A stretch of DNA of 64,000 nucleotides from NCBI GenBank assembly GCA_009760855.2, contig WPIO01000002.1, positions 4,434,001 through 4,498,000 of the forward strand, in the 5' to 3' direction. The notes under the pieces were generated by a model. The model saw nothing but the letters and a program-made list of their open reading frames with translations. It did no database searches and had not been told where the DNA came from. Both the position numbers and the translations under genes were made by a program. The stretch comes from Cristatella mucedo (Eukaryota > Bryozoa > Phylactolaemata > Cristatellidae). The first letter of the stretch is position 1. Every line of letters starts with the position of its first letter. Below are positions 12,001-28,100 of the stretch, in pieces.

Positions 12001-15000
12001 CTTGTCTGTCGTGAGCGTCATTGTTGCCATATCACAACACTTCTCGCCGACCTGCACTGGCTACCAGTTAAGCAACGAATCGACTTCAAGGTTTTGTCAC
12101 TCACTTTCAGGTCCCTTCATTCTTTGGCTCCAGCCTACCTATCAGATCTACTGCCCCACCAGGCTAATCATCCTACAACCTGCTTTTCGGAATTTAAGTG
12201 TTTATCTACACCTCGTACAAACCTCAAACCCTTTGGAGACTGCATTTAGTTTGTATACCCCTAAAGTCTGGAACTCACTCCAACTTGCGTCATGACATCC
12301 ACTGACTACATATAAAAAGGAACTACAAACACACCTATTTATTTATGACAGCATTTAGTGGGTCCCTGAGATTCGTCCTTTATGTGCTTGAACGTGCTGA
12401 CATTGTGCATGCTGCCACTAACATGCTGCCACTAACCACACTTGCATGCTGACACTGTGCATGTCACCCCTAACCATGTTATTCTTGTTGTTTATCGAAC
12501 ATGCTACCTCTAACCATTCGATCGTGCTTCCTTTGCAGCAAATGTAAAGTACCTAGAAAGAGATTGAGTTCTCTGAAGGTGCTTTATCAAGTGTGGAATT
12601 ATTATTATTACAAGGGCCTTGCCACCTGTCATGCAGAGAGCCTTGTAAGTACAGCGTACTACAGGAATCTGCATCAGGTCTCCTTCTTGTCAAGTGTATA
12701 GTGTCTCTCTTGCTGATATAAGTGCCAAAGCACAATCTATGCTTACATTTTGATGCACATGACACATAACAGTATGTTCATGTGCTTTGGTCCTTCCCTG
12801 CCTTCTAGTAAGTCAAACTCCTTTACAGCAATTATTGCTGACATAAACACGCACGGCAAAAGACTTTCTCCAACTAAGTGACTAAAAAACAACTTACTGG
12901 TCATGGGTATATATGTATAAGCTTACAATCCATTGGCGACAGAGGCTTTTGCTTTGCAGAGTCCTGCGACTGCGGGATCCCGCTTTCACAATTCTTACAC
13001 ATCGACATCGATGATCTCCATCTGCCGACTGTAGCACATCCTAGCCTGCCATCCTGAGCTGCAACATCCATGCTACTCACTTCATCAGTTGCCCTACTGA
13101 CTCAGCTATCCTTCTTAATTTCCCTTTGTTGCGTGATAAGTCTGCTGGCTACCGCATACATACCGAAAGCTGCTTAGGCTTTGAGTAAGCTATAGAAAAC
13201 TCTCCTTCGTAACACCCACTCGGTCTTTGTGGCTTTGTGGAGTTAGAGACAGAGATAAATTACATTACATAGTGTTACTAAAAAATTGGGACGCCTACCC
13301 TCGAAATGTCAGCATATTTCCAGTAGTCTATGTATATAATCTGGGCACACTGTTCCAAAGTGGCATGTTACCAGATGAGCACACCAGTTCCACAAACAAG
13401 TTCGCCTGCTTCCACCTAAGTAGCATGGCAAAAAATTTGAGGAAATGCTTAGGCGGGGACAACACCAGGTTGGTCCATGCATTCGCGATATGCCATATGC
13501 CATCTAGACTTCAGTAACTCACTACTTGCAGTTTTCTTGCCAGTGCAATACAACTCTAACGACTGGCCAATTCGGCAGCTAGGCAGCTAGTATGTCGTGG
13601 ATATCACAACTGCCAAACCACACAGCTTCTCACCGACTGGCACTGGCTTTCCATCAACAAGCTTATCGACTTCAAGGTCACTTGCCTTTAGGTCACTTCA
13701 TTCTCATGCTCCGGCTGAAATCCTCCCTCACCAGGTCTCCATCGCACCACCTGCTACTTTGATCCTGATACTTCAGCCCTTCAACTGGCCCTCTAACCAA
13801 TGCCAAATCCTTTGGAAATTATGCCTTCAGTTTCTATACGTGCTCAAGGCCTAGACCTCACTGCCGAAAGACATAACAGCACTGCCACCCCCACTTGGCA
13901 ACATTTGAAAAAAGAAGCTATAACCCCAACAGTTCCTCTCAGCATTTGCTCCATCAGCATGAATCGCCATTCATGTTCTTGTTCGTTCAGCAAATAAGCA
14001 CACTATCGCTAACTAATTGACATACTTTCTTTCCAGCAGACGTAAAGTACATAAAAACAGACTTGGTTGTCTTGGGGTGCAGTACACATGTTAAAGAATA
14101 ATATTTATCATTTTATAGCACTATTCACAGATATTGCCAACAAGTGCCCTTGGTCAATACCAGCAAATGCGCTTCCCTTACCTTCTCGGTTGTAGAACGG
14201 CCGGCTGCTACCTCATAAGTTTTCAGAATGGAAGCCTCATTCACTGACGCTTGGAGCATGCCTTTGACAAGCTGAGCTGTCACCTGATGGTCTAATCAAG
14301 AGTCAAAAAAAGTAGAAGACCAGATCGTAACAATATAAGAAAATAAACTGACGACCGGCAAATTGGCACTGGCTGCATTACAAAGCCACTGGGCGGCAAC
14401 TGCTAGACTTGTGACCAAGGTGCGCACTATCCCCACACGAGCCCCCAGCTGTGATCATGCTAGTCGAGTAACAAAGGCTTAACACAGCAAGCGACCGGCT
14501 GTCAGGCACCACTTTGCATGCTGCCTGCCTGACCCGGGCAATGTGGTTGTGGTGCACGGCGCTTCAACGAAGCATTCTGCTTCAGCGAAGCATTCTGCTT
14601 CAGCGAAGCATTCTGCGCAGGATGCTTCCCATGCAGCACACGGCCATATATTAGGGAGCTTCCACCGCCAGCCATTATTAAAAAAATACAGGCCATAGAA
14701 CTAAGCAAACTGCAAGCACCCAATGCCTATACAAAATAATGAGCTAGTTGTTTTAACCTAGTATTTATCATCATATTTGCATAGAACGTCTCAGTTACTG
14801 CCTGGGCTGTTAGAAAATTACTCCTCATATTAGACACAGCTTTGCTTATCTTCAGGGTCACATTTCGTGCTGTTGAGCGTCCATTAACCGTCTCGAATTG
14901 AGAGGTAGTTTATCTCAGCTCCACTTAATGAAGTACTTTCTGAAGCATGCTACAACTAGAATTGCAACACTCACATTGCAAGAGCAGCTGCAGCACGTGT

Positions 15001-18000
15001 GCCACGGTGACAATAGCCTGATCTAGCGACCCAATTCCTTAAAACTGATGCTAACGACATCTGGCTTTAAGCTTCTACATCTGCCCAACTATTTGCCTTA
15101 TTTCCTGGCATAGCAGCCATTAGGCAGTATATGGACTGATAGAGTATGGTTGTGGGGATGGTCGAGGGAGGAGTTTAATGGATCAAGACTAACCATTTCA
15201 GGAGATGTGTTGCATATTCTCTTCAATGTGTATAAGCATAATAAAATTACCCTTGATGACAGCCTCTTGAGAAAGGCCTGTTTACTGGTCTTATTCTGGG
15301 ATTGCAGCTGAACGTACTAAGTCCGATCTCCATACCCAGGTGAGTCAAAAAAATTCCATGCGATGTTGAGCACAGTAAAGCTTTTTGGATAGAATCCTAG
15401 GGTTTGCTTGAAATCATGCACCAGAATGCACTAGATGCCACAAAAGCTATGGGTGATTTTGCTAGCTCAGAGGGATGAAGAGAGATGATAAAACGACAGG
15501 CATTAACAAAAGATTTTGCAGGATGAGAAAGCAGCAACTGCTAAGAGATGATCTTGAGCAAAGAAAGCACGCAAAGCATTCGAATTCCCAATATCAGCTG
15601 ATTAGGACATGTCCTTTTATCAAGCTTGGATTCAGAAAAACAGCAAGAAGGCCATGCAACGGCCAAGGCTACTACCAAAAATGTTGTAATCCTAATGTTA
15701 AACATCGAGAAAGCTCGATTTCAATTATTAATTCTACTGGTAACTGTCCTTATGTAGCACCTGCATTTGATCGAGCAAACCTGCAGAGCATGAGATCATA
15801 AATCTGCCTTTGCTACCGGCTAATGCCTGAAATAATCACAATCGAACTGTGCTGGATACGTATTATCAACCCATATTACTAAGGCAATTAAGGTACAATA
15901 AATGAACCTTAAAAATATGTAATACATATTAAGGTATGATTAAGCAGCTCCTGCAAAGAAAATGCAGGAGATATTCACTTCCACTGCTCAGCTGACACTT
16001 CAATGGAATGAAAATAGAGAAGGCTTCCTTTTCTGGAACCCACCAGAAAAAAGTAGGCAGCTGCACCATGACTGTGCCAGGAAGAACATCGCTAAGCTCT
16101 GCACGCACCAAACCTTGAGAACGGCTCTTTTCTCAGGACTGCTAATACAACAAGGAGGCAGTCGACGTCTGGGCCATTCGAAAGATGATGGGATTAGTGT
16201 GCTTTGACAGAACTAATGAAAATAAATAAAAGAAAGGTGCATGCTTTCTTCTGGAAAACATGTTTCGACGAAAGATGCCTACATTTTCTTTCACTAAGTA
16301 GTCGCATTCGCATGTCAGAAGATGTGTAACAGCAACACGTAGGAACATCAAGATACACACGCTTTACAAGCACAGTGATGACTGCTATGGCTCTTCTACC
16401 ATTCTATAAATGACTGTTGAATCGGCCCATCTTTACTTTTACTTCAATACGATGGCTTACCTTTGAAACAAAGTGTACCTCTTCTCTGCATTACAGCTTT
16501 CAGAGACACATCTAGAGGCAGACCCTTGCCTCTTACGTTACTACGTTGTCTTACTTTGAAAATGACAACACAGCCTTTTCTCTATCTACCTTATAACTTC
16601 TGGAGATCTGTCTAGATGTCAACCCTTGGCTCAGGAGCCCGAGCACCTGGATTACTTGGTAGCCAAGGTTTTACTGGAGTCAGATCACGTTATTAACGAT
16701 TGTGCAGAATGTAGTGTAGCACTTCTTTAAATGTTTAACTAGTTCCAAATACTCGTGATCCAGAACAACAGTGGCACTCACTGCAAGTCGCTGAACAGTG
16801 CAGGAAACAGTTCACAACCCCATCAAATATAAGCTGCTCTACCAACAGCATGGCCATAAATAACAAAACTCGGCAGCTCTTGCACAAATTTCAAAAAGTT
16901 GGATATAAAAAATATTGCACAGTACGTATTTTTGCAAATTAAAAGGAAAAATATCAAGGGTTCAACGGTTTTTGAAAGTTCTTACAATGAATGTACCCTA
17001 ATGTATCTACGAGACTAGCTTCAGCAGATGGCATGTCGGTGGCAGCAGCAGCAGCAACAGCAAGGTTATCAATAGCACCAGCAGCAGCCAGCGGGCCATA
17101 AGCAGCATTTCTCACCAGCAGAATATCTCAGAAATGCATTTCTCTTCAAGCCTATTAATGGCAGTGAGAAACCAGTCAGCAGGCGATCAGGTAACACGTA
17201 GAAAGAATATTTTCCAGCAAAAACATTGTGCTTGGAAAGATCCGCTTCAATTACTACAATAGCACAAAGTTGCCCATATGAAACAAAACAATACTTTCAA
17301 GGCTCACCATCGGCAACCCATCAAATAAAGACATGGTACATGCAGCGGCTGCAACAAGGACTACTATAAACTGATGCACTTAAGATTGGCTTGCTCTATC
17401 ACTTACTCTCTTGTATATGTATGTAGACAATTCATTTCATTTGTATAGTACCCTAAGAGAAGTTGATCTCTATCCAACGTTTTATATAGGCTGCAGGGCT
17501 CCCCTTATTTCCTACTCTACAAGTCTAAAGTAGCAAACAAGAGAACCAGAGAATATGGGTCCAGCAAGCATTAAAGTGCAGAAAAAAGTCACTATATTTG
17601 ATCAACTGGGGAATAGCACCTAGCACCACTGGCTTGCAGCAAAAAAAGTTGTACAAGATGCACCAGAATTTACCCATACGCTCACACATGCAGAATGAAC
17701 AAATCCTAGAGCCACGCACCACAGCATGACTGCCTGAGATAGGGTTGGGCATCGCAGGCCTCATTTGCTACTTCTTTCGTGCAGAATGGTAAATGGACAA
17801 AATAAATAAAGCCGTCACGGAGGAGAGCACAGGTGAGGGCAATTAAAGGCAGATAGTATTCTAGCCACTCCAGCTCGTTGTAGGTGGCACATGATGAAGT
17901 AATGCAATGTAATTTATCTCGCTCTGTAATTTCACAAAGCTACACAGATTATGTGGGCGTTTCACAGGAGAGTCTTGTACAGCACACTCAAAGCCTAAGC

Positions 18001-21000
18001 AGCTTTCGGTACGCATTCGGTAGCCAATAGACGTCATCGCATGCAACAAAGAGAAAGTGAAGAGTATAGCTGAATCATGAGAGCAGTTGAGATAGTGAGT
18101 AGCATGGTAATAGGCTTAGCCAACACCGCACCCGTTGGCTATTTCTGCTGACACACAATAATTTTGTCCAAACGGTTCAAGTCCAAATGAAATGTTCTAA
18201 TGAGGCAATATCGTTTTGCATGTCATACATGCGTTCCATAACGGGGACCGGTGGGTATCACCCAGTGCTAGCAAAGTGCTGATCAAATGTGGTACTACCT
18301 CCTAGAAAGGGAACTGGTCACATTCTGCTTTACCATGTGCTACAGAGTAAGTAAGTATGCCACTGTATATCTAGGCTAACGAGCCGGCATCCTCTTTATA
18401 AACACGTAAGTACTTATGCAGCCGGAAATATGGCCGTCCACCACCTGGCTCAAAAGGCTGATAGTTTTTGCATTAAAATTCTCTTATAGCAATAAACCAA
18501 AAAGCAGTGTTCATTATGAAGTAATTTGACTAAAACAAGCATAAGGCACCATTGTACTTTATGTTTAGTCAAAAGTAGGTCTGCCCTCGGTTTTGAGGAC
18601 CTCTGGCACCGGCCTGCAGTGGTCAATAAAGGATTGTCTGCTGCAGTACTCGAACCCACGACCTGGGTCGTGAAGTGCACGCACCTTTACCCCTAGTTTT
18701 AAGATGGTGAAGGGGGAAGCTGAATAGTTTCTAGCGATTCAGTCTCCCATAGCAAGTGGTTCGGGTGATGGTTTGGGATCCCTTCTTCATCGCTTGTATA
18801 GGTCAACCTATAGATGCTCTCAGGGATTCAAATCCAGCCATTTACTTAGCCAATTCATGACCTCGTCAGTGATACCGGCAAACAAATGTTTTGACCGGAC
18901 TTGCAGCATCTTCTTTTGCAGTCGTCGGGCACATGGAATGTCAACTTTGCAACACCCTGATTTAGAAATTCCTGGCCATAAGTTCAGGAGCGAAATGCCG
19001 TTCTCCAATACCTGAACCAGAATAGGATCTACTACCATGTCTCAAACCGTGATCAGTCACCACCACACTTCAAAGAGTGCTGGAGGCAAGTCATCTCTGC
19101 ATTCCTTATCGTTTCTTCGGATTACTCGAGGGACACTGCTGTTACCGAAGCGCTGAAAAACTTGCTTTTGCATGTCCAAAAAACCGAGCATCAATCTTCA
19201 GGAGTCTAATGAGCGTGGTGCTTGGCCGATGGCAAACTGTCAGAGATTATCTTAACAATGGCATTGACGGCTACAGGCCAGAAAACAGTTTTCTCCTAAG
19301 CAGGTGAACAGTTTACCTGCTAATATTAGTCCATGCAGCAGCTCTCAGTGACTGTGCTAGCTTGGCCAAGTGGCTTTCCTATTGCACGGTGCTGCCATCT
19401 CCAGCAGACACGGTCCTCGGGGCTCGGTCTTCTTGTTCTGGGTGCCTACATCAGCACTTGGCCACAAAGCTCTTCCGATTGTACTTAGCCGGATTATATA
19501 TCTGACACCACCTTTGCTCAGTCCAAGCACACAAACTATCATCCTATGGCTCAAGACCTGTTTGTGAAGGACTGGCAGCAAAGCTTTAGCAAAGCATTAC
19601 TTGCTCCTTAGCCTTTGCAGTGCTGCACCCAGTTCGTGTCCGACTGACCAGAAAGGGAAACGCAAACAGGCAGAAAGATCACTAGAATTTCGCACACCTA
19701 CATGCACTGAAAAAGTCGCAGTTAATCTTTTCCGAGGCTTAATTCTGAAAATGTATCGCATTTTTTTAAAATGGCAAACTCGTGCCCCGAAACTAGGTCA
19801 ACTTTGTTCATTCCCTCACGTCTACCTCATCTCAAAACGGCCCCTATATGTGGCCATAATGTGCGATCCGTCATTTCTGTTGCTAAGAAAGTCATTCTTG
19901 AGCTACTAATCTGCATGCAGAGCCAAGAGCATCCGAATTAAGCCAACCCAAGTGGGTGCATAACTACTTATGGCCCTGAATGTTCTGTTACTTCTGCCCA
20001 CCAGTCTGTCTGTGCCTTTTTCCACGTTTAACAGAACTTAAGTATCTCACGGGTCTCTGCAAGTCAATTTCAGGCCTTCAATAGCAAAAACAGTGGCCGC
20101 AAATACTTCACCACCGTTAACCAGTAGTGGCTTCAACAGGCCACGATACTAAAGCAACACAGCTGAAATGAGAGATCGAACGCACTGCACGAACGGTACA
20201 ATTATATGACTGCTCTGACTTAAGCTAGTTAAGGCACTCTTTCGAATACGGGTGAGGCTAGGATGCAAGTTCAGGTTAAAAGTAGCAGTCAGTTGTACTC
20301 CTAAGGCCCACAAAGCACAGTTTCCTATCCTGCACTATGGTATCTTAAATAAAAAATAAATAAATATTAGCTGATTTAACAGCCTCATTTTGTATAGAGA
20401 CAGAAGAGCCTTTACGGCTATCACCACCACTTGCAGTGGCAATAAAGGATCGCCCACCGAAGGATTCGAACCCACGACCTCGATGCCGAGGTCGTGAAAA
20501 GCAACCGTCTTACCTAGTGAGCAATTACGGCTCACCGTATCTTGTTCGGTATCAAGTACTAATGTGCGAGTACAAGGCGGCCAAAAGAACTTGATATTTG
20601 CTGAGCAGTACAGCTAAATCTTGACTGCCACAAGCACTTCCAGCCAGCCAGCTTACACTTTCTCCTTGCCCGGTACCTCTGAAAGTGTTGCTGGGAACCT
20701 CAACTTACAACAAGGCTTAAGTATTTTTACTAGCTCCTTAGTTCTGTCTTGTAGACAATTCCCTTTGGCTGGGCTACCGAAAAAAGCCACTAGGCCACTG
20801 CAGCTGGCAACGAATTCGACTTCAAGGCTAGCTTACAAATCCCAGATGTTTGACAAAGTTCACTATTTTCAATACTGGTGGGAGAGCTACTTTATGCAGT
20901 ATACTAATGAAGCATACTACGATTACTACTGGTTTCAGAAGACCGTCCAGTTCAGGTGGTGGTGTGGTGGTATAGGACTCTTGCACAGCAGCTAGTACTA

Positions 21001-22123
21001 GAAAATCTAAAACAAATATCTTATGAACCTGCATAAACGCTTAGACATCGTTAAAAATGTTGATTTTTCAAGTACATTGTTCCAATGAGGGCTAGATTTT
21101 ATATGGCAACAAGAGACCGATCATAAGCACAGCGAACTGTCGATGAGATAATTCTTCAACAATGGTCCGGATCACTGGTACCTTCCACTGACTGTATTGG
21201 CATGACTAAGAATGAGCACTGATCTCCAATTCATCGACAACCTTGGGGATGTTCTGGAGCAAAGTGCAATACTGTCAGCTATTCTTATCACCTCTGGGGA
21301 TGTTTTTTGAGGCTCAATATCAATGCTGGCAAGAAATTGCACCGGATCTATGAACGAGGATCATGTAGTACATTGTAGTACACACTAATCTGCTTACACG
21401 AGACGAATCGAAATCAAGGTCGAGCCATTTTCTATTAGCCCAAGTAATTTAATAACTAAATACTGAGGCCTAAAAAGTGTATCTATGACCATGCTGAACA
21501 CACATGCAATGAGATGCATTTCCAGAGCAGCATACGATGATTTACAAGAGAAAGCCGCACATTTTCTGAGTAAGTTTGGCAGGTAACTTAAACTTATGAC
21601 AGTGCCTGCACATGGAAATGCCATGCACCCCTCCCACCCCGTGAGAGACCATTTTACAGCAAGTGCATGTCTGCACATAACATATAGCCAATTGAACCAG
21701 CAATGGGAATCCTATCACTCATGGCCGATGAGCAGAGCAGTATTTACTCAGTACAGACAGCAGTTGGTGGATTCAAAACAACAAGCAGTGGCTCACGGAT
21801 TTTGCATCACCTACAGATGTAAACTCGGGTCACAGCATCTAATTGGCATTCATTAGCATTTGAAATCAAACATGCGTACATCATGTGCATTAGCACCCAC
21901 TGCTTGCCGACTGCTCACCGTTTACATCCGTTACTCGAGAGCTTAAAGCACTGCGTTCTACTTCATCCGCTTCCCTGGTGCTTATGTGGAACATGGTAGA
22001 TACAGTATCCTCGGCAGACAAAGTGTCTATGAACAAACCAAACCAAGCAGATCAGTAAGTAGTGGCACGATACTGGCTGGCCGACTAATTTGCACAGTAC
22101 AGTACGTCGCATTACATCACGAG

Positions 22124-22167
<44 letters not shown>

Positions 22168-25100
22168 TTATTTATTTATTTGTATAGCGCAATAAGAGAA
22201 CTTAATCTCTATTTAGGCGCATCACATATGCCTCGGGGCTCGAGCCCACGACCTCAGCCAGACCTTGGTCGGGGCTAGCACCTTAACCACTGGACCAAAC
22301 CAGCTTTATAACGAAGTGTACTACATCACATGAGCTTTATCACGAAGTGTCACTAAAGTGCATCCGACAGATGAACCGGAGATAGATCGATTGTCGAAGC
22401 CATTCGACGTGTACATGTCGTATATTAGCATATGCTTGTTGCTTCAGTTGCAGGAAAACTTAACAGGCCACTGCAAAAGGTAAGTTCAGACGAACCGCAA
22501 AATCGGCATATGGTCTTGCCTCGCGATAGCGATGTGTGGCTGATCTGTGGTTGCACTGGTACCGCATCTGCATTGCATAAATAAGTTATTAGTACATTTT
22601 GATCCAATACACAATGTTTAATGGTTTACCACGATATAATAATAATAATAATAATAATAATATTGCACTTGATAAAGCGCCCTCAGAGAACTTAATCTCT
22701 TTCTAGGCGCTTTACATTTGCTGCAAAGTGATACGCAATAGAATAGTAAGTAAAATCATGCTTGAAAAACAAACAAAATGAATAACATGGTTAGGGGTTA
22801 CATGCACTGGGTCAGCATGCAAATGTGGTTAGTGGCAGCATGAACAGTGTCAGCACGCATAAGCACATCGAGGACGAATCACAAGGACCCACTAAATGCT
22901 GTCCTAAATAGGTATGTTTTTAAGTTTCTTTTAAATGTGGTCAGGTCAGGGGATGTTCTGATGCAGGTCGGGAGGGAGTTCCAGGCTGTGGGAGCATACG
23001 AGCTAAATGCACGGTCTCCAAAGGATTTGAGGTTTGTACGAGGTATTTCTAGACTGTTGGATTCCGAAAAAGCGAGTGGTACGATGCTTTGCCTGATGGG
23101 GTAGTATCTCTGAAAGATAGGCTGGAGCCATAGAATGAAGAGACCTAAAAGTGAGCGACAAAACCTTGAAGTCAATCCGTTGCTTGACTGGTAACCAGTG
23201 CAGGTCGGCGAGAAGTGGAGTAATGTGGCAACTGCGACGCTCACGACAGACAAGCCTAGCTGCAGAGTTTTGCACCAGCTGCAATCGCCTGATCGCACAT
23301 GCTGGTAGGCCAGTAAGCAGTGAGTTGCAGAAGTCGAGACGAGATGTCACGAATGCATGGACCAACTTGGACGTGGTATCCTTATCTAAACAAGCCCTAA
23401 TTTTAGCAATGTTATGAAGCTGAAAATAGGCGGATTTGACTGTGGAGCTGATGTGGTCGTCTAACGAGAGGTCGCTTTGGAATATGACACCTAGATTTCG
23501 AGCTGATGCAACTGGAGATATGCTGGCAGAGCCAATTTTTGAAAGTCAGCCTTTCCAATTTCTGAATAACACTAGGTTTGCCCATAACTAGTAAGTTAGT
23601 TTTATCATCGTTTAGTTTTAGAAAATTTGCTGCCATCCATGATCGGATGTCATCAATGCATGCAGCAAGTGAGTTGAGAGAATTTGAGGTGCTCGAAGGC
23701 TGGGAGGGATCAAAGCAAAGGTACAACTGAGTGTCATCCGCATAGAAGTGAAAGCCTAGATTGTGCTTGGCAATCACATCAGCGAGAGGGAGATTTATAA
23801 ACGGTGAAAAGGACCGGACCTAGCACAGAGCCCTGAGGTACTCCATATTTTAGAGGTACTTCAGATGATCTTTGTCCATTCACGTCAACACTCTGGAGTC
23901 TCCCACTGAGATAGGACCTGAACCACTGCAGAGCAGTGCCAGTGATGCCCAGGCGAGATGAGAGGCGCTCTAGAAGTACTTTGTGATCGATGGTATCAAA
24001 AGCTGCCGAAAGATCGAGCAAAACAAGAAGAGACACTCTACCCATGTCTGCATTCCTAAGTAGGTCGTTGTATACCCGAAGCAATGCTGACTCTGTGGAG
24101 TGATTAGCTCTAAAGCCAGACTGGAACTTACTAGCAAGGTGTGAGGTTTCGATATACGAGTTCAGCTGGTCTGCCGCGACCCGTTCGATGATCCCTCAAA
24201 ACAAGCACACTGTCACAATGAAAAAACACGTCTGCTTTAAAAGGAAAACAAGAAAATTTCTGCATTATAAACAGAATACATACAGTACCGATAAAGCAAT
24301 TTGGTTAATAAATATGAAGAATAGTCGCCTTTCTTTTTAGAGTGCAGGTAAAGCAATTTGGTCAATAAATGTAAAAAAATGGTTGACATCCCTTCTGCAA
24401 CTACACTGCTATGAAGGCCCAAAGGCACTGCCACACTCACCGCTGTCAGGGGCAGGGCTTTGGGGCCTAAATGAGTTCTTAAGTTGCTATCTGCATAGAT
24501 TAGCCATGAGCAGATCAGGTAACCAGATCTCAGAAATGTGTCTGATCCAGAAACTTCCACCTGTTTCTAAAGGTCGGCGGCCGATTACAATCAGTTAAAT
24601 ACCGAGCAACCTTCGTATGCATGACTACTCTGACTAGCTTGCCACAATACTTACAAAGTTTTCTGATTTTAGCAAGGCCTATCATTATTCTTCACTTTAG
24701 TATACCATCTTCGACCCTTAGGTAGAATTCACATGGGATTCGACAATAACCATTAATGCATTGCCAGGGCAATCGACAAATAGAAAGAACACCGTGTTCT
24801 AGGTACTGGTGGCGATGGCTAAGCAAATATAATCATTCTACCCATTAGTTAAATTTGGTCAGCAATGTAAGTAAACTGCCCAAAAAGAGAATCCTGTTAG
24901 ATTAGTTCGACATTATAGAATCATTGGACTACAGCATTTCTGAATATTCAATCAGAAAAGTAGTGTCAGTATAGAGATGACAGACAGATCAGTGAAAGCA
25001 GTTAGAGCCATTTTGGATTTATTTCAAAACCCAGTGAATAATGTTGCAGATGGTTGAAATTGTCATATGATGGCCTCGGGTGTTTTATTAGGTTTGACAA

Positions 25101-28100
25101 TAATGAAAAACGCTCTAAGCAGGAGCCTGTTCGTCACCTGAGTAGAGTCGATGATCACTACTATATGTACTTGGCTTAGGAGGAGCCTCCCCACAGCAAG
25201 AGACCCAAAAAATAAGATGATAACGATAATACTAATACATTTTTATAGCACCCTCAGAGAACCCAATCTCTTTCTAGGCACTTTACATTTGCTGCAAAGG
25301 AAGCACGATCGAATGGTCAGTCCTAGCATGCTCAATGACAACAAGCATAACATGGTTAGAGGTGCCATGAACAGGGTATACATCAGTGAATTCAAGAGCT
25401 CAGCCTACAGGCAACCGCCAGAACAGGAGCCATCCAGACATTTAAATTCAACAGTTAGCTCGAGCTCACCTGCATCACAGGTTTGCATGGCAAGCCTTTA
25501 TTTTATCCTACGATTTGACATATACTGTATTGCAAGCAATTCTTCTGCCCCTAGGCTAACTGTAAACCACATACTTATATAATGCATGTGTTATATCGCC
25601 TTCAGAGAACATAATCTCTTTCTACTTGGCAAAATCATTAGCAGTGTATGGTTTGCTTCGGTAGCTTTCCATGGTATAGATCAACTGCAATGGCATGGCT
25701 TTCCTTCGAAGTTCAAATCATTACTAGTAATGCCTATTAAGTAAAGTTTGAAGCAATGGTGACAATTTAATAATGCGACTTGGTTTTCAAAGCTAGTTTA
25801 GATGCTAAAGAAATAAAGGGAAAACAATGACCAGATATTAACGAGCAGCCTATAGCTTACTTCTGTTTATTTAGGTTCTGCTAGGCTCTTATAATAAACT
25901 GCACTCTGTATAATGCATTTTTATTATACTTATTTGTTGCCACGCTCAAGCAGGAGGCAACTTCTGACATCACCTTGCTACATATTTGGACCGGTGGATC
26001 GGAACCCGAGTCGGATCATGGAGCGTGTTGACAGAAACAAAGGGCCCAATGAGTAATCCTGATCAGGAATTCTTGCTGAGAAGTCAGGAGTTCTGGTCAG
26101 GAGTTCTTACTGCCCTGCTCTCGGCAATATCGGATTGCGCAGAAGTACACTCTCTTTACTGCATAGCATTGATGTAGTCCAGGCACAAATGAGCTCCGGT
26201 TGTTGCTCACCTAGACTCAAGCAATGCTGTGCCATAAGGACAGCATAGTTCTACGTTGCAGAAAGCATGGCAGGTTTGTGCTAGAACTAATGATCAGGGG
26301 TTCGGATTGGGCCATCTACAAAAAACTTAAGCTGATTTAACAGCCTTGTTCATATAGAAGCAGAAGAGCCTTCACGGCTATCACCACCTTTTGCAGTAGT
26401 CATCAAAGGATCAGCCACTGCAGGACTCAAGCTCGCGACCCACGTCGTGAAGAGGAAGCACCTTACCCGAGCTAAGACCCATCTATCTTTCCCTTCAGCC
26501 ACGTAGATCGCTAGAATACAAGGAAGTACATGGGAGAATCGTGGAAGCCAACACTGCTGAAATAAATAGAAGCAAGTCCTAGCTAAAGCAGTTTCTTATG
26601 AACAAGAATGTAATGAAATATCCAATAATATCCCAGATAACTCGAAATATGCAAAACAAAAATTAATTAACATGTTCCATCATTTTTATAACGGCAAGGA
26701 GCCTACTGGGCATTGACCCCCGACAAACTCGCATAAATACCCTTGTTGATTTTCAGACACCCCTTCTTCAGAAGTTCGAACTCACAACAATTTCGTTGCA
26801 GAATGACTTGTTCACGTATTCTACACTCCTACTCCACCGATACTCAATGAGGTTCAAATCAGGAATGACTTAGGCACTTCAAAACCGGAAGTAATAGCAG
26901 CCTTGGTGGATAGCTTTGTTAAAAGAATCCTGTACAATGCCCGAGGTATGTATGCTTAGGATCATTTGCCTGCTGGCAAATTAAATCCAAACCATGCATT
27001 CTATGAGGCTGCACCAGCAATGACAGGCAGGTCACCTATTATAGCAATGCTGACACGAGCGAAGCCAACGGCCACTACAACACACCTAGATCAGTTGATG
27101 TCCAGAAACAATAGCAGTACCAATGCCCACTGGCTGCATACTAGCACGTGAACACACACAAGCACCAAAAACAGAATAAGGCATTACCCCGGAGAACCGA
27201 CTTCACAGCATCTCCCAGCTTCTGTAGGTCGTCCTTGCTTTCAGCATTGACTAGCACCAACTCCACATTCAAACCTACCGACAGCTACAACCAATAGTAA
27301 ACAGCTTATACACAACAGCTAATCCATCTCAACAAAAAATAAAGCATGGAACGACAGCAAAAAGACCACCACACGATGGCATGCTCTCCGGAAAATGCAT
27401 CCGTAGCATCAGGATTAACGATCACTCAAATTTTCTTTTACCAAGACAACAAGTGGCTATTAGTGCAGTGACTATGGTACAACTTTAGTCCCATCAAGCA
27501 GTTTATCTACTTCAAGGTTCTGTCCCCATTAGGTGCCTTCATTCTCTTGCTCCACTCTACCTATCTTTAAATACTTCCGAAACAGGTTTCGTATCTGTTG
27601 ACAGATGCTGCATGCCTATCCCATGGCTATGTAACTCCCAGTTGCGAGAGGTACATTGTACAGGAGGTACATTGTACAGGATGCTTCTGGTACCGGCGGG
27701 CCTGAATAAACCTGAATAAACATGATCTCTGTATGCTCGTGTACTATCACTCGTACCGCACTATCAACAATATCATACGACCTGCTCTTCTGACTCAAGT
27801 AATTTAGATGTGCCTCTAACCAACCTCAAATCATTTGTAGACAATGCCTTCAATTCGTGTGCTCCAAAAGCTTGGAACTCACTACCGACGGACGTCACAA
27901 CATACCCATACATTTAGAAAGATGCCTGTTTGTTGGAGCATAGGCTCCAACAAGCAAGCACTGCCCTTTGTGTGCATGTGCTTGATAAGATAGAGCATGT
28001 TATCACTAACCAAAAGCCATACTTTCTTTACAGGCATAATAAAATCTGCAAGACAGATTTAGTACTCTGTGTGTGGGTTATACAATTGCTTTATCATTTT

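Noticed and set aside
16457-16510. Possible exon before a GTAAGC donor on the minus strand
   Set aside because: The phase-compatible frame holds a stop, and the area looks like an old tandem duplication.
22425-22607. Possible PIGS exon on the minus strand (acceptor atgcaatgcag)
   Set aside because: Open in two frames, weak donor and no resemblance to PIG-S.
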